DNA of 8,725 nt from JBCCFW01 sp039029535 (GTDB lineage: Bacteria; Acidobacteriota; JBCCFW01), in assembly GCA_039029535.1 (NCBI GenBank), contig JBCCFW010000248.1:1-8725 (forward strand), written 5' to 3'. This document shows, piece by piece, positions 1 through 6,973 of this stretch. The first letter of the stretch is position 1. Each line of letters begins with the position of its first letter. The notes under the pieces are model-generated. The model made no database searches. It worked only from the letters and a program-made list of their open reading frames with translations, and had not been told where the DNA came from. A program made the translations under genes and the position numbers.

Positions 1-615
1 CTTATCTCAAGAGGAAACCCAAACTAACTCTGTGCTTTTCACCAGAAGAACCAAGGATAGATGAGTCCACATTCGTGAACATGAGGGAAGAGTTTTTAGA
101 ACAGTATCGTGGCGCTGAGGAAGAATTACCCCACATGATGCCTAAGCCATTAGGACGTGGAGTCAGTACAACTGGATTTCTGGATGCGTCCCATGCTGCA
201 AATAAGAAGACACGACGGTCTCACACAGGGTATGTACTATTCGTTAACAGAGCCCCAGTGATGTGGTTTAGTAAAAGACAAAGCACAGTGGAATCGAGTG
301 CGTTCTCAAGCGAGTTCATCGCTATGAAGACATGTATTGAAGCCATAATAGGATTGAGATTCAAATTGCGTATGTTTGGGGTACCCATTCAAGGGCCCAC
401 TAGCTTGTTGTGTGATAACGAAAGTGTAGTAAAGAATACTACGAGGTTGGAATCGGCTTTAAATAGAAAGCACAGTTCAGTGGCCTATCATTTGAGTCGA
501 TGGGCGGTGGCCGCTGACATAGTGCGTATCGCCTGGATATCTGGGAAAGATAACATAGCAGACGCTATGACTAAACGCCTAAGCGTAATTGAAAGAGAGA
601 AATTGTTCGGAGATT
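1..615 (+). mobile_element. Ty1/copia-type LTR retrotransposon, 3' end of pol, fragment
   Basis: This stretch encodes the RNase H end of a copia polyprotein and is visibly AT-richer, with A/T-ending codons, than everything after about 620. It is cut on the left by the window edge and on the right by an abrupt change to GC-rich bacterial DNA between about 611 and 622. I see no long terminal repeat, polypurine tract or target-site duplication before the change, so the element is a fragment, not a complete insertion. Ty1/copia elements belong to eukaryotic genomes; the divergent sequence suggests a protist or algal element, but that is a guess. A chimeric assembly join explains it most simply. 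Confidence 0.85.
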
Positions 616-653
616 GGGGGAGAGCTCGGCGGCACGCTGCTCGAGCGCAGTGA
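3..653 (+). CDS. Copia polyprotein C-terminus (RNase H domain), partial
   Basis: The frame is open from base 3, upstream of any start codon, so this is the tail of a longer Gag-Pol polyprotein. Counting from base 3, it begins with a linker (YLKRKPKLTLCF) typical of the region between reverse transcriptase and RNase H in copia elements. The RNase H domain follows. Its acidic catalytic residues are all visible: D61 in FLDASHAA, E104 in SSEFIAMK, D138 in LLCDNESVV and D187 in NIADAMTK. The domain looks intact, with no frameshift or internal stop. In a copia element it would degrade the RNA strand of the RNA/DNA hybrid during reverse transcription. The last ~12 codons (from about 618 to the TGA at 651-653) come from the bacterial side of the junction, so the native stop is missing. 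Confidence 0.85.
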   Translation, partial: YLKRKPKLTLCFSPEEPRIDESTFVNMREEFLEQYRGAEEELPHMMPKPLGRGVSTTGFLDASHAANKKTRRSHTGYVLFVNRAPVMWFSKRQSTVESSAFSSEFIAMKTCIEAIIGLRFKLRMFGVPIQGPTSLLCDNESVVKNTTRLESALNRKHSSVAYHLSRWAVAADIVRIAWISGKDNIADAMTKRLSVIEREKLFGDWGRARRHAARAQ

Positions 654-2787
654 GGCGTGCGCCGCTCCCAGCACGGGAGCTCAACGTTGCCTCGATGAGC
701 TCGTCGAGCTCGCCCACGGTGGCAGCCGCGGCCTCCGACTTGCCGGAACAGTCCTCTGCGTTGGCCGCGGTGAGAGCACGACGGCACTCCCGCCCCAGTC
801 GTTCGATGGCGTGGAGCATCGCCGCGGGCTCGAAGCCCGGCTCACCGACGGCGAAGCCTTCGTCGCGCTCGATGGCGAGAAGACGCTCGCGGATCGCCGG
901 CACGGTGTCCGTCTCGAGACGAGCCAAGACCGAGACCGCGTCGCGAATGGTCGTCAGTCTCGCCAGCAAGGCAGCCGCATCGTCGCGGAGTTGCATGAGC
1001 CAGGGCTCGGATTGCAGGGGATCGGGGTCCGCCATCTCGGCGAGAGGCAGTCGACGCTCGCCGAGGGCCGCGTGCTCTCGATGAAGAGCGGCGACGTCAT
1101 GGTCCTGGGCCAGGTCGTGGAGCTGGGTCTCGATCGCGGCCAGGTGCCCGAGCAGCTCGTGCCTGAGCTCGGGGAGACGGCGGAGCAGGTCCTCCATGTC
1201 CGCGACGTGCTGCACCGAGGACTCGTAGCCGGAGGCGAGATCGGTGAGCAAGGCGGCGCCAGGTCGCGTCGCGATCCGAGTGTCGGGAAGGAAGAGGTGG
1301 ACGCCTTTCAGGCGCTCGCGGCCGACCTCGACCTCGCGAGTGGTGAGGATCTCCCGTGCCTCGTCGATGCGGCGAGCGGAGAGCGGGCCGGCGCTCGCGA
1401 CGAGCGCGCGTGCCTCCTCGAGGAGCATGCGAGCGCGGGCGTGACCGAGGAAGAGCGTGTCCACGCCCTCGGCCATGAGTTGGAACTGCTCGGCGGTCTT
1501 GCCGGTGAATCGCTCGGAGAGATTCGTGGCGCCGAAGAGCAGGGGGTGGTCGTCCTCGAGGGCGAGGAGCCGAGTCGCGGCCAGGTCGAGGCTGGAGTCC
1601 CAGCGGTCGATCTCTTCCATCGTCACCTCGAGGTGCTCCTGTCGGCGACGGCGCAGTGCCCAGACGATGATGAGGGCGGCGGCCAGCAGGATCACGCCGG
1701 CGGCCCGAGGCAGGACCACCGTGCGGAAGTGATGCGAGCGGTCCGCGTCATCGAGTCGCTCGGAGGCGCGCGCGAGCTGTTGCTCTGCACCAGAGAGCTG
1801 AGCGTCCAGGGCGAAGGGGTCGGCGGGCTGGGCCCGCGTGGTCGCCACGGACTCGAGAGTTCCGGCGCCGACCGCCAACATGCTGGCCACGCTGCGCGCC
1901 TGATAGGGCGCAGCGTCGAGACGCGACTCGAGCTTCGCGAGCTCGCTCTCGGCCTCGGTCAGACGTCCGGGAAGACCCTTCCACAGAGCCTGGCCGCGAG
2001 TGAGAGCGCGGTCGAGCTCGGAGAGTCGGGCGGCGACGGTGTCGGCGGCCTTGTCCGCGCGCGCCGGCTGCCCGGCTTCCAGGTCGAGGCGCGAGCGGTC
2101 GGCCGCCTCTTCGGCGCGGGTGAGGAGGTCCTCGGACGAGCTCAGGACGAAGGCCGCAGCGTTCACCTCGCTCCACAGTCGCTCGATCCGTTTCTCCAGG
2201 GCGGGGAGTCGAGCCGCCGTCTTGTCGATCAGCCGCTTCTCGGCGGCGGCCAGCCCCGCCAAGTGCGCGTCGATGGAGCGGACCAGCTCGACGAGCGCAC
2301 GGTCGTAGTTGCCGGCACGAGCGTTGACCTTGAAGGCGGAGCGATCGATCACGCGCGTGATCCGGTTGTTCTCGAAGCCGCGGCGGGCCCACTCGGAGCC
2401 TGGATGCACGGCGACGCCGCGGTTGCGCAGGGCGATCAAGATGAGGACGTGTTGTCCGGGATCGAGGTGCTCTCGCCACTCCTCGAAGACCTCGTCCACG
2501 CGAGCGATCGCGCTTCCCGAGTATTGGCGACCAGCTCGGCCGCGTCGCTCACTGATTGGCACGACACAGGCGTGGTAGCGGGCTCCGGCCTTGCTCTCGA
2601 ACTCGGCGAGGAAGGTTCGCAGCTCGTCGAAGTCGGCACGCACCGAGGGGTCGACGCTGACGCCATCGGCCGAGAAGGGAGGAATCGGGCTGGGGCCGGC
2701 GGCGAGAGCGGGTGCCGCCAGGACGAGCGCCATGAACAGCACGACGCTCCCCAGACGAGGAGGGAGTCGCTTCAGTGATTCAATCAT
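571..2787 (-). CDS. TPM-domain membrane protein with long coiled coils, 3' end lost
   Basis: The protein has 738 codons from the chosen ATG. Residues 1-30 form a signal peptide (basic MIESLKRLPPRLG, hydrophobic core, then APALAA). Residues ~45-177 resemble a TPM domain (TPM_phosphatase/YgcG/Psb32 type), with the HVLILIALRNRGVAV and YDRALVELVRSIDAHL blocks recognisable. A Leu/Ala/Glu-rich coiled coil spans ~180-350, a single membrane helix ~359-377 (followed by RRRR), and a long coiled-coil tail runs to the end. The TPM domain and first coiled coil should lie outside the cytoplasmic membrane and the tail inside. Biochemical function is unknown; TPM proteins are linked to membrane-protein quality control or complex repair. 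I chose the ATG at 2787 because the frame's longer start at 3042 would bury the signal peptide under 85 Arg-rich residues. From about residue 724 (PN) to the stop the codons belong to the foreign copia DNA, so the native C-terminus is missing. Confidence 0.75.
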   Translation of the reverse strand: MIESLKRLPPRLGSVVLFMALVLAAPALAAGPSPIPPFSADGVSVDPSVRADFDELRTFLAEFESKAGARYHACVVPISERRGRAGRQYSGSAIARVDEVFEEWREHLDPGQHVLILIALRNRGVAVHPGSEWARRGFENNRITRVIDRSAFKVNARAGNYDRALVELVRSIDAHLAGLAAAEKRLIDKTAARLPALEKRIERLWSEVNAAAFVLSSSEDLLTRAEEAADRSRLDLEAGQPARADKAADTVAARLSELDRALTRGQALWKGLPGRLTEAESELAKLESRLDAAPYQARSVASMLAVGAGTLESVATTRAQPADPFALDAQLSGAEQQLARASERLDDADRSHHFRTVVLPRAAGVILLAAALIIVWALRRRRQEHLEVTMEEIDRWDSSLDLAATRLLALEDDHPLLFGATNLSERFTGKTAEQFQLMAEGVDTLFLGHARARMLLEEARALVASAGPLSARRIDEAREILTTREVEVGRERLKGVHLFLPDTRIATRPGAALLTDLASGYESSVQHVADMEDLLRRLPELRHELLGHLAAIETQLHDLAQDHDVAALHREHAALGERRLPLAEMADPDPLQSEPWLMQLRDDAAALLARLTTIRDAVSVLARLETDTVPAIRERLLAIERDEGFAVGEPGFEPAAMLHAIERLGRECRRALTAANAEDCSGKSEAAAATVGELDELIEATLSSRAGSGARLTALEQRAAELSPNLRTISLFQLRLGV
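611..622. other. Junction of eukaryotic retroelement and bacterial DNA
   Basis: Left of this point the plus strand carries an AT-rich copia frame. Right of it the minus strand carries a GC-rich bacterial frame. Both frames run a short way past the join before stopping: the copia frame to 653, the bacterial frame to 571. This is what two unrelated sequences joined at random look like. The exact base cannot be fixed because the region around 615-620 is a run of G that fits either side. Confidence 0.75.
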
Positions 2788-2879
2788 CGGTACTGTCAGG
2801 TACGTGTTCGTGGGCGCCAGGTTGCACTGGCTGGAACGGGCGCCTGCCTGACGGTGCATGGCTCGATGCCTCACGCCGC

Positions 2880-2919
2880 GAGGCTCGGGTCGTTCCGCAA
2901 GCCTCCCTCTCCGAGCCTC
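2880..2919. repeat. Inverted repeat, 9-bp arms, 22-nt spacer
   Basis: GAGGCTCGG (2880-2888) and CCGAGCCTC (2911-2919) are exact reverse complements. The structure lies on the leader side of the TPM gene, about 93 bp before its ATG, and after the possible short gene that starts at 3042. It has no T tract on either strand, so it is not a canonical intrinsic terminator. It could be a leader hairpin or chance in GC-rich DNA. Confidence 0.45.
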
Positions 2920-2930
2920 AGCGCCGCTGA

Positions 2931-3042
2931 TCACGTGCAGGCGATCACGGTCGTGGCCCCCTCGAACACCAGTCCACTGCACGGCACACGGCTCGTGGTC
3001 GTCGACCACGATGGATCGGAGCCCCCTCTTCGCAACAGCCAT
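2931..3042 (-). pseudogene. Possible broken small gene behind a strong ribosome binding site
   Basis: The ATG at 3042 has the best Shine-Dalgarno sequence in the window, yet its frame (beginning MAVAKRGLRSIVVDDHE) soon turns into Arg-rich sequence and runs on into the TPM gene. A second minus-strand frame overlapping it (VFEGATTVIACT) ends at a TGA at 2931-2933 and reads more like the end of a real protein. A single frameshift near 2975 would join the two into a protein of about 37 residues. I do not recognise the product. Alternatively, the ATG at 3042 is simply the true start of the long TPM frame, or the ribosome site is a coincidence. Confidence 0.2.
2993..3011. promoter_or_regulatory. 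19-bp near-perfect dyad, possible operator
   Basis: TCGTGGTCG (2993-3001) and CGACCACGA (3003-3011) are exact reverse complements around one central T. The size and symmetry suit the binding site of a dimeric regulator. It lies about 205 bp upstream of the TPM start and just inside the frame that starts at 3042, so it may instead be a by-product of coding sequence (VVDDHE). No regulator gene that could bind it is visible. Confidence 0.3.
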
Positions 3043-3048
3043 CTCAAA

Positions 3049-3057
3049 CCCCTCCCT
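3049..3057 (-). promoter_or_regulatory. Strong Shine-Dalgarno sequence before ATG 3042
   Basis: On the minus strand AGGGAGGGG is followed by six bases (TTTGAG) and then ATG at 3042. Sequence and spacing are near ideal, and much better than those before the other starts in this window. It argues that translation begins at 3042, although the encoded frame does not look like a normal protein over its first 85 codons. Confidence 0.5.
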
Positions 3058-3274
3058 GAGCGAGCAGCGCGTCCGACGGCCAGCAAGCCGTGCTCAGCCC
3101 TCCCCCACTGAAAGCCGTCGTTCGCCCGGCCCATGGCCTTCGGCAGCCTGGGCGACGGCATGGCGCGACGGTCTCATGCGAATCTAGCACCAAGCTCGGC
3201 ATCTTCGCCGGCCGCCGCCCGTAGGACGTTCGAGATCTCGTGTCGCGTGGCTTCCCGGTCGTCGCCTGACAAGG

Positions 3275-3293
3275 GGCTCGCCTCTCGTGAGCC
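3275..3293. terminator. Weak hairpin, possible terminator for the kinase transcript
   Basis: The sequence folds into a 7-bp stem (GGCTCGC with CGTGAGCC, one G-T pair) with a 5-nt loop. It lies 17 bp beyond the stop of the small ORF that follows the kinase gene. No T tract follows it, so it would be a poor intrinsic terminator. Confidence 0.25.
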
Positions 3294-3310
3294 AGCTTGA
3301 CGGGAGTCCC

Positions 3311-3496
3311 TCACCCGCGCCTGTTCAGGGCCTTCGCCTCGTCGAGCAGCTCGGCGTGAGCCTCGTCGACCGCCAACAGGCTCTCCTCGTCGGCCCGCAG
3401 CTCGGGCTCACCGGCCCAGGCCGCCTCGACGTGAGCCGCGCGCTCGCGAGAGGCCGCCGGTGCAGCTGGGCGAGGTTCTCCATGCTCCGCATGCAA
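3311..3496 (-). CDS. Small Ala/Glu-rich ORF after the kinase, possibly frameshifted
   Basis: This ORF begins with TTG four bases after the kinase stop codon and encodes 61 residues, ending LLDEAKALNRRG. From about residue 15 (AASRERAAH onward) the codons strongly favour G/C third positions and the sequence looks like an amphipathic helix. The first ~14 codons do not fit that pattern. An ATG at 3483 in the neighbouring frame, with GGAG just before it, gives MENLAQLHRR, which would join the good part through a one-base shift near 3453. I do not recognise the protein. It could be a small gene co-transcribed with the kinase, a decayed remnant, or a chance ORF. Confidence 0.3.
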   Translation of the reverse strand: MHAEHGEPRPAAPAASRERAAHVEAAWAGEPELRADEESLLAVDEAHAELLDEAKALNRRG

Positions 3497-3499
3497 CAG

Positions 3500-4615
3500 T
3501 CAAGTTGAGCAGGGCTGCCACGGCCCCCTGAGATCCGCGGCCGCACAGGCGGCTTCCGCCTCGGCACTCGGATAGGGAACAGTCCGATCTCGACCGTGGA
3601 GTCGTCGGTAGAAGCCGTTGATGAGGACGGCGATCGGAGCGTACCGCTCGATGATGGCGGCCGCTGTCGTGGGCAGGTGCGCCAGGACTTCGTCGCCACG
3701 GGCGCACCGCTCGATCAGCTCATCGCGTTCCTGCCAGTCCGCCACGTCGGTGAGCTCCGTCACCAGCCAGTCGACGAGCCTCGTCATCACGTGGCACGCA
3801 TCGTGGCTCCGGTTGGCCGCGAGGAACCTCGATTCGGCCTCAGACAGGTCGAAGCTGGGCGAGACGGCAAGGCCGAAGTCTGCGAGGTAGAGCCCGTGTT
3901 GGTCGACGAGGATGTTGCCGAAGTGTGCGTCGAAGTGAAACAGGCCAGACGTGTTCATGAGCGAGACACCGTCACGTAGGCTCTCTTCGACCGACGTGAG
4001 CGCCGCCGACGCGGCCTCGCCCCCATCGGAGACGTTCAGAGCCAGCCAGTCCGGCAGCACCTGGGGCAAGTACTCCAGGAACAATGCGACGGTCGCCGAC
4101 GACTCGGCGAGCGCTTCAAGCCTCTGCCGAACGGCCGGTGAGTCGTGCCAGTACTCCACGAGACCTTCGACATCGGCAAGGTCGTCGGGCAGCGAACCGC
4201 CGAATGCAGACCCCTCCAGCACCCGAGAGTGATGCAGCAACGGGAAGCTGGCGGTTCGCCCCTCGCGGACCCAGCGGGTGGTCATCGTGCTTGCTGCCAG
4301 CTCCCGCCACGCACTGAACGACGGCGACCCGACGCCGTAGTGACAACACGCAGGCAGGTCGAACAAGTTGGCCGTCGACCCCACGTTGGCGGGGAGTCGC
4401 TCTCGATCGGTGAGAGCAAGGCGTTTCACGAACACCGAGACTCCGTCCACGCATGCCAGCGATGCTGTCCCACCAATGCCCGACCCGAGCACCGGAGCGT
4501 CCTCGACGAGGTCCGAGAGCTGTCGGTCACTCAGCTCTGCCAGTGAACGCATCAGCTTCTCGCTGCGGTCGACCCGAGCTTGGCGGGCACGTTCGCGTGA
4601 GTCTCTGCTCGTCAT
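3500..4615 (-). CDS. Protein kinase-like (Ser/Thr or small-molecule) phosphotransferase
   Basis: A 371-residue protein with a recognisable kinase fold. It has a glycine-rich loop GSGIGGT (44-50), a likely ATP lysine K64 in VFVKRL, a catalytic loop HFDAHFGN (H227, D229, N234) and the metal-binding DFG at 246-248. The HxDxHxxN loop is the form shared by aminoglycoside phosphotransferase-like and some bacterial protein kinases. Conserved-looking blocks STANLFDLP, YGVGSPSFSAWRELAAS and ERYAPIAVLINGFYR resemble a kinase family I recall from actinobacteria; the substrate is unknown. It lacks a membrane helix and sensor domain, so it should be cytoplasmic. I chose the ATG at 4615 because upstream codons are poor and GAGAGA-like purines precede it; ATG 4552 is an alternative. 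It is transcribed away from the NACHT-FGE gene, 171 bp apart, which hints at joint control. Confidence 0.75.
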   Translation of the reverse strand: MTSRDSRERARQARVDRSEKLMRSLAELSDRQLSDLVEDAPVLGSGIGGTASLACVDGVSVFVKRLALTDRERLPANVGSTANLFDLPACCHYGVGSPSFSAWRELAASTMTTRWVREGRTASFPLLHHSRVLEGSAFGGSLPDDLADVEGLVEYWHDSPAVRQRLEALAESSATVALFLEYLPQVLPDWLALNVSDGGEAASAALTSVEESLRDGVSLMNTSGLFHFDAHFGNILVDQHGLYLADFGLAVSPSFDLSEAESRFLAANRSHDACHVMTRLVDWLVTELTDVADWQERDELIERCARGDEVLAHLPTTAAAIIERYAPIAVLINGFYRRLHGRDRTVPYPSAEAEAACAAADLRGPWQPCST

Positions 4616-4786
4616 TCTCGCCAGTCTCTCATCCCCGGCTCGCAATCCCTTGCCGTGTCGCCTCGGGTTCGTCCGATGGCCTGCGCTCCGCACGTGCCGT
4701 CTTGCAATGCCTCCGAGTTCAGACGCATCCTGAGACCCTGGCGTTCGACCACCATCCCCTGCCCTGACGACCACGACTCACGCGTG
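4616..4786. promoter_or_regulatory. Divergent intergenic region of kinase and NACHT-FGE genes
   Basis: These 171 bases separate two oppositely oriented genes and should hold both promoters. I see no clear pair of -35/-10 boxes on either strand. A 10-bp palindrome TCACGCGTGA (4778-4787) overlaps the first base of the NACHT ATG. It could be an operator, but a palindrome this short is common by chance. The region is less GC-biased at codon third positions than the flanking genes, supporting a non-coding role and the shorter starts chosen for both genes. Confidence 0.45.
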
Positions 4787-6949
4787 ATGCCTCGCCTCGA
4801 CGTCTCCGACCTCCGTGAAGCGCTGGCGCTCCTGCAGCTCTCCGACGAGAGCCTGCCTGAGATCCTCGCCACCCTCCCCATCGGTGGCTCTGGTTCCTCT
4901 GCGTCCAGAGAGCCGCAGCTACGAAGAGTCGAGATCCAGAGTTTCTTCCAGGGACTGGTGCGTGAACGACTGACCCGTCTCCGTGGTCTCGAGCAGTTCT
5001 CCAGCCGACTCTCGGAGGAGCTCGAGGCGGCGCAGTCCGACTTCGCCGAAGGCAGCCTTCAACGAGAAGCCTGGAGCGCCGTCTACTTCCGCTACTTCTG
5101 TCCGCACCGCCCCACCATCGACCAGGTCGTCGCGGCGGCGGGAGTGTCACCCAGAACCTTCCACCGACGCCTCAACGTCGGCCTCTCCGCCCTGGCAGAA
5201 CGGCTCGCAACCGAGTCGCCGGACCGGACTGAGGCACGGGCCTCCGCGACCGAACGTTCCCTGCCCGACGCCTTGGCTCCCCTCCACGCCCACTTGGTCG
5301 AAGGGGCGGCAGAGCCCACGCCAGCGCTGCTCGAGGCCGCGCTTCGAGAGACCGCCACCGAGCTCGACGAGCACCTCCTGCTGCGCTGGGCACGCCTGGC
5401 CCAGGAGCTCTCCTCCCTCCCCTTGCCCTTCCTCGAGCTGCCGGTCAGCGGTCCGATAGGAAGCGGCCGCTGGTGGTCCAGCTTGGAGTCGGTCTGGCAG
5501 GAGACCGGTGATCACCTGCTCCTGCTGGGACCTCCCGGTGCGGGCAAGACCACCACCCTGCTCCACCTGGAGAAGCTGATCATCGAGGAGTCGCTGGCCA
5601 GCGGCTCTCACCGCGTCACCCTCCCTCTCCGGTTGGGCCTGGACTGGACCTCGGAAGGGTCCACTGCATCACCTCGAGAGGCAGTGGAGCATCGCTGGGC
5701 CCGGCACTGCCCGCACCTGCCCCGCCTCGACGAGCTGGAGGCGGCCGGACGACTCGTCGTCCTCGCCGACGGCTTGAACGAGATCCCGGCGCTCGATCGC
5801 TCCCTTCGTCACCAGACCATCGACGCCTGGGCTCGCTTCTTCGCCGACCTCGTCAGGCACGGCTGCCGCGTGCTGGTGAGTTGTCGCGAGCTCGAGCTGG
5901 ATCGTCCCCCGCGCGCCTCCGGCCTCGAGCTGCTGAGAGTCCACCTCGAACCGCCCGAGCCCGACGCGGTCCGCGCGGCGGTGACGGAGCGACTCCCCGG
6001 GCCAGAGGCCGACGAGTGGCTGGACTCGGTGGAGCTCCTCCGTCACCCCCTGTTGCTGCGCCTGCTCGTCAGCGAGACCGACCAAGGGGCGGCGGGCTCG
6101 GGCATGGAAGCGCTGCTGACCCGCTACGTGCGGCAGGGCCTGCGCGAGGATGCGAACACGCAGGCAGATCCCGGTCTCGATCCTCACGATCTCCTCCGAC
6201 TGCACCTTGGACGCTGGGCTCAGCCCTGGGAGCTTCCCGAGTCGACGCTGCTCACGTCACTGGGACAGCTCGCCATGGTCATGCAGGGTGGAGATCCGGG
6301 AGGCCGCCGCTGGTCGATGCCGCACGTCCGGGCCTGTCTCGCTCTCGCGCCCGACGACGAGGCGGAAGGCCGAGATCTGCTCCAGCGCGCGGTCGCCATG
6401 GGGCTTCTCCGCATCGACCTCGAGGCCCGCGAGGTCGGCTTCGGCCATCCCCTCTTCCAGGACTACTTCGTGGCTCGGGAGCTCGTGCGCCATCCCCGTC
6501 CCGAACTGGTGTTCCGGGCCTGGCGACGGGAGGAGCTCGAGTCCCGACTCGTCGACGTGCTGAGCGAGACCCCCGTGGGCGAGGCGCTCCCGCCGCTGGA
6601 AGTGACGGGCTGGGAGGAGGCCACGTCGATGGCGGTGGTGATGGCCGACGACTCCGAGCCCCGGGTGAGAGAGCTGGCCGCCCTTCGGCCCGCCCTCGCC
6701 GGTCGAACGGTGGCCCGACTGCGGCAAGCGGGCTTGGTGAGTGAGGAGACGACACGGGAGATCGCCGGTCTGTTGGCGAAGCGAAGCCGCGACCTCGAGG
6801 CCGACTTGCGCGAGCGTCTGGAAGCCGGTCGGGCACTCGGTCTCCTGGGCGACCCACGGCTCGAATCGCACGAGCATGAGCACGGTCGCTACCTGCTCCG
6901 GGAGATGGTCGAGATACCGGACACCGAGCTGGTCCTCGGCGAGTCCTAG
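4787..6949 (+). CDS. HTH-NACHT NTPase, N-terminal part of a TAG-split NACHT-FGE protein
   Basis: The 720 residues to the TAG show three parts. At ~109-140 is a helix-turn-helix-like segment (TIDQVVAAAGVSPRTFHRRL). Next comes the NACHT NTPase: Walker A GPPGAGKTT at 248-256, Walker B-like LVVLADGLNE at 323-332, VLVSCRELE at 363-371, and the GHPLFQDYF block at 553-561 typical of the region after NACHT cores. A helical region follows, then LEAGRALGLLGDPRLE and MVEIPDTELVLGES, the usual lead-in of an FGE-sulfatase domain. Such STAND-like ATPases hydrolyse or bind ATP and oligomerise on sensing a ligand; many act in bacterial conflict or immunity. The frame stops at TAG 6947-6949 but continues at once into the rest of the FGE domain. 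I chose ATG 4787 over GTG 4655 because the 44 extra codons look non-coding; no clear ribosome site precedes it. Confidence 0.8.
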   Translation: MPRLDVSDLREALALLQLSDESLPEILATLPIGGSGSSASREPQLRRVEIQSFFQGLVRERLTRLRGLEQFSSRLSEELEAAQSDFAEGSLQREAWSAVYFRYFCPHRPTIDQVVAAAGVSPRTFHRRLNVGLSALAERLATESPDRTEARASATERSLPDALAPLHAHLVEGAAEPTPALLEAALRETATELDEHLLLRWARLAQELSSLPLPFLELPVSGPIGSGRWWSSLESVWQETGDHLLLLGPPGAGKTTTLLHLEKLIIEESLASGSHRVTLPLRLGLDWTSEGSTASPREAVEHRWARHCPHLPRLDELEAAGRLVVLADGLNEIPALDRSLRHQTIDAWARFFADLVRHGCRVLVSCRELELDRPPRASGLELLRVHLEPPEPDAVRAAVTERLPGPEADEWLDSVELLRHPLLLRLLVSETDQGAAGSGMEALLTRYVRQGLREDANTQADPGLDPHDLLRLHLGRWAQPWELPESTLLTSLGQLAMVMQGGDPGGRRWSMPHVRACLALAPDDEAEGRDLLQRAVAMGLLRIDLEAREVGFGHPLFQDYFVARELVRHPRPELVFRAWRREELESRLVDVLSETPVGEALPPLEVTGWEEATSMAVVMADDSEPRVRELAALRPALAGRTVARLRQAGLVSEETTREIAGLLAKRSRDLEADLRERLEAGRALGLLGDPRLESHEHEHGRYLLREMVEIPDTELVLGES

Positions 6950-6973
6950 GGTCGGCCCGGCGAGCCCGAGCAG

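Larger units (their letters stand above)
2788..3310. other. Intergenic region without a convincing gene
   Basis: About 520 bases between the TPM gene and the small ORF downstream of the kinase. The ORFs here are Arg/Pro/Ser-rich and lack family features. What the region does hold is a strong minus-strand Shine-Dalgarno sequence before an ATG at 3042, a 19-bp dyad (2993-3011), a 9-bp inverted repeat (2880-2919) and a short hairpin (3275-3293). It may contain the promoter for the TPM gene and the remnant of a small gene. I could not place -35/-10 boxes reliably. Confidence 0.5.

Noticed and set aside
1..653. Copia fragment as part of a bacterial retroelement or DGR
   Set aside because: The encoded domain is a eukaryotic Ty1/copia RNase H; no group II intron, retron or DGR reverse transcriptase feature is present.
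589..2778. Plus-strand ORF of 729 codons opposite the TPM gene
   Set aside because: It mirrors the minus-strand gene, lacks any recognisable domain, and reads as low-complexity Gly/Glu/Arg sequence. The minus strand has the signal peptide, TPM blocks and membrane helix.
4616..4774. 53-codon N-terminal extension of the kinase from 4774
   Set aside because: Gly/Arg-rich with no kinase feature, and it would nearly meet the NACHT start; ATG 4615 is preferred.
4655..4786. 44-codon N-terminal extension of the NACHT protein from GTG 4655
   Set aside because: The extension looks non-coding in composition, and would leave almost no room for the divergent promoters; ATG 4787 is preferred.
4778..4787. 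10-bp palindrome TCACGCGTGA at the NACHT start
   Set aside because: Several palindromes of this length are expected by chance in a window this size, so it is not reported as an operator.
5881..6744. Plus-strand ORF of 287 codons in another frame of the NACHT gene
   Set aside because: Arg/Pro/Ala-rich shadow sequence with no domain, typical of alternative frames in GC-rich DNA.
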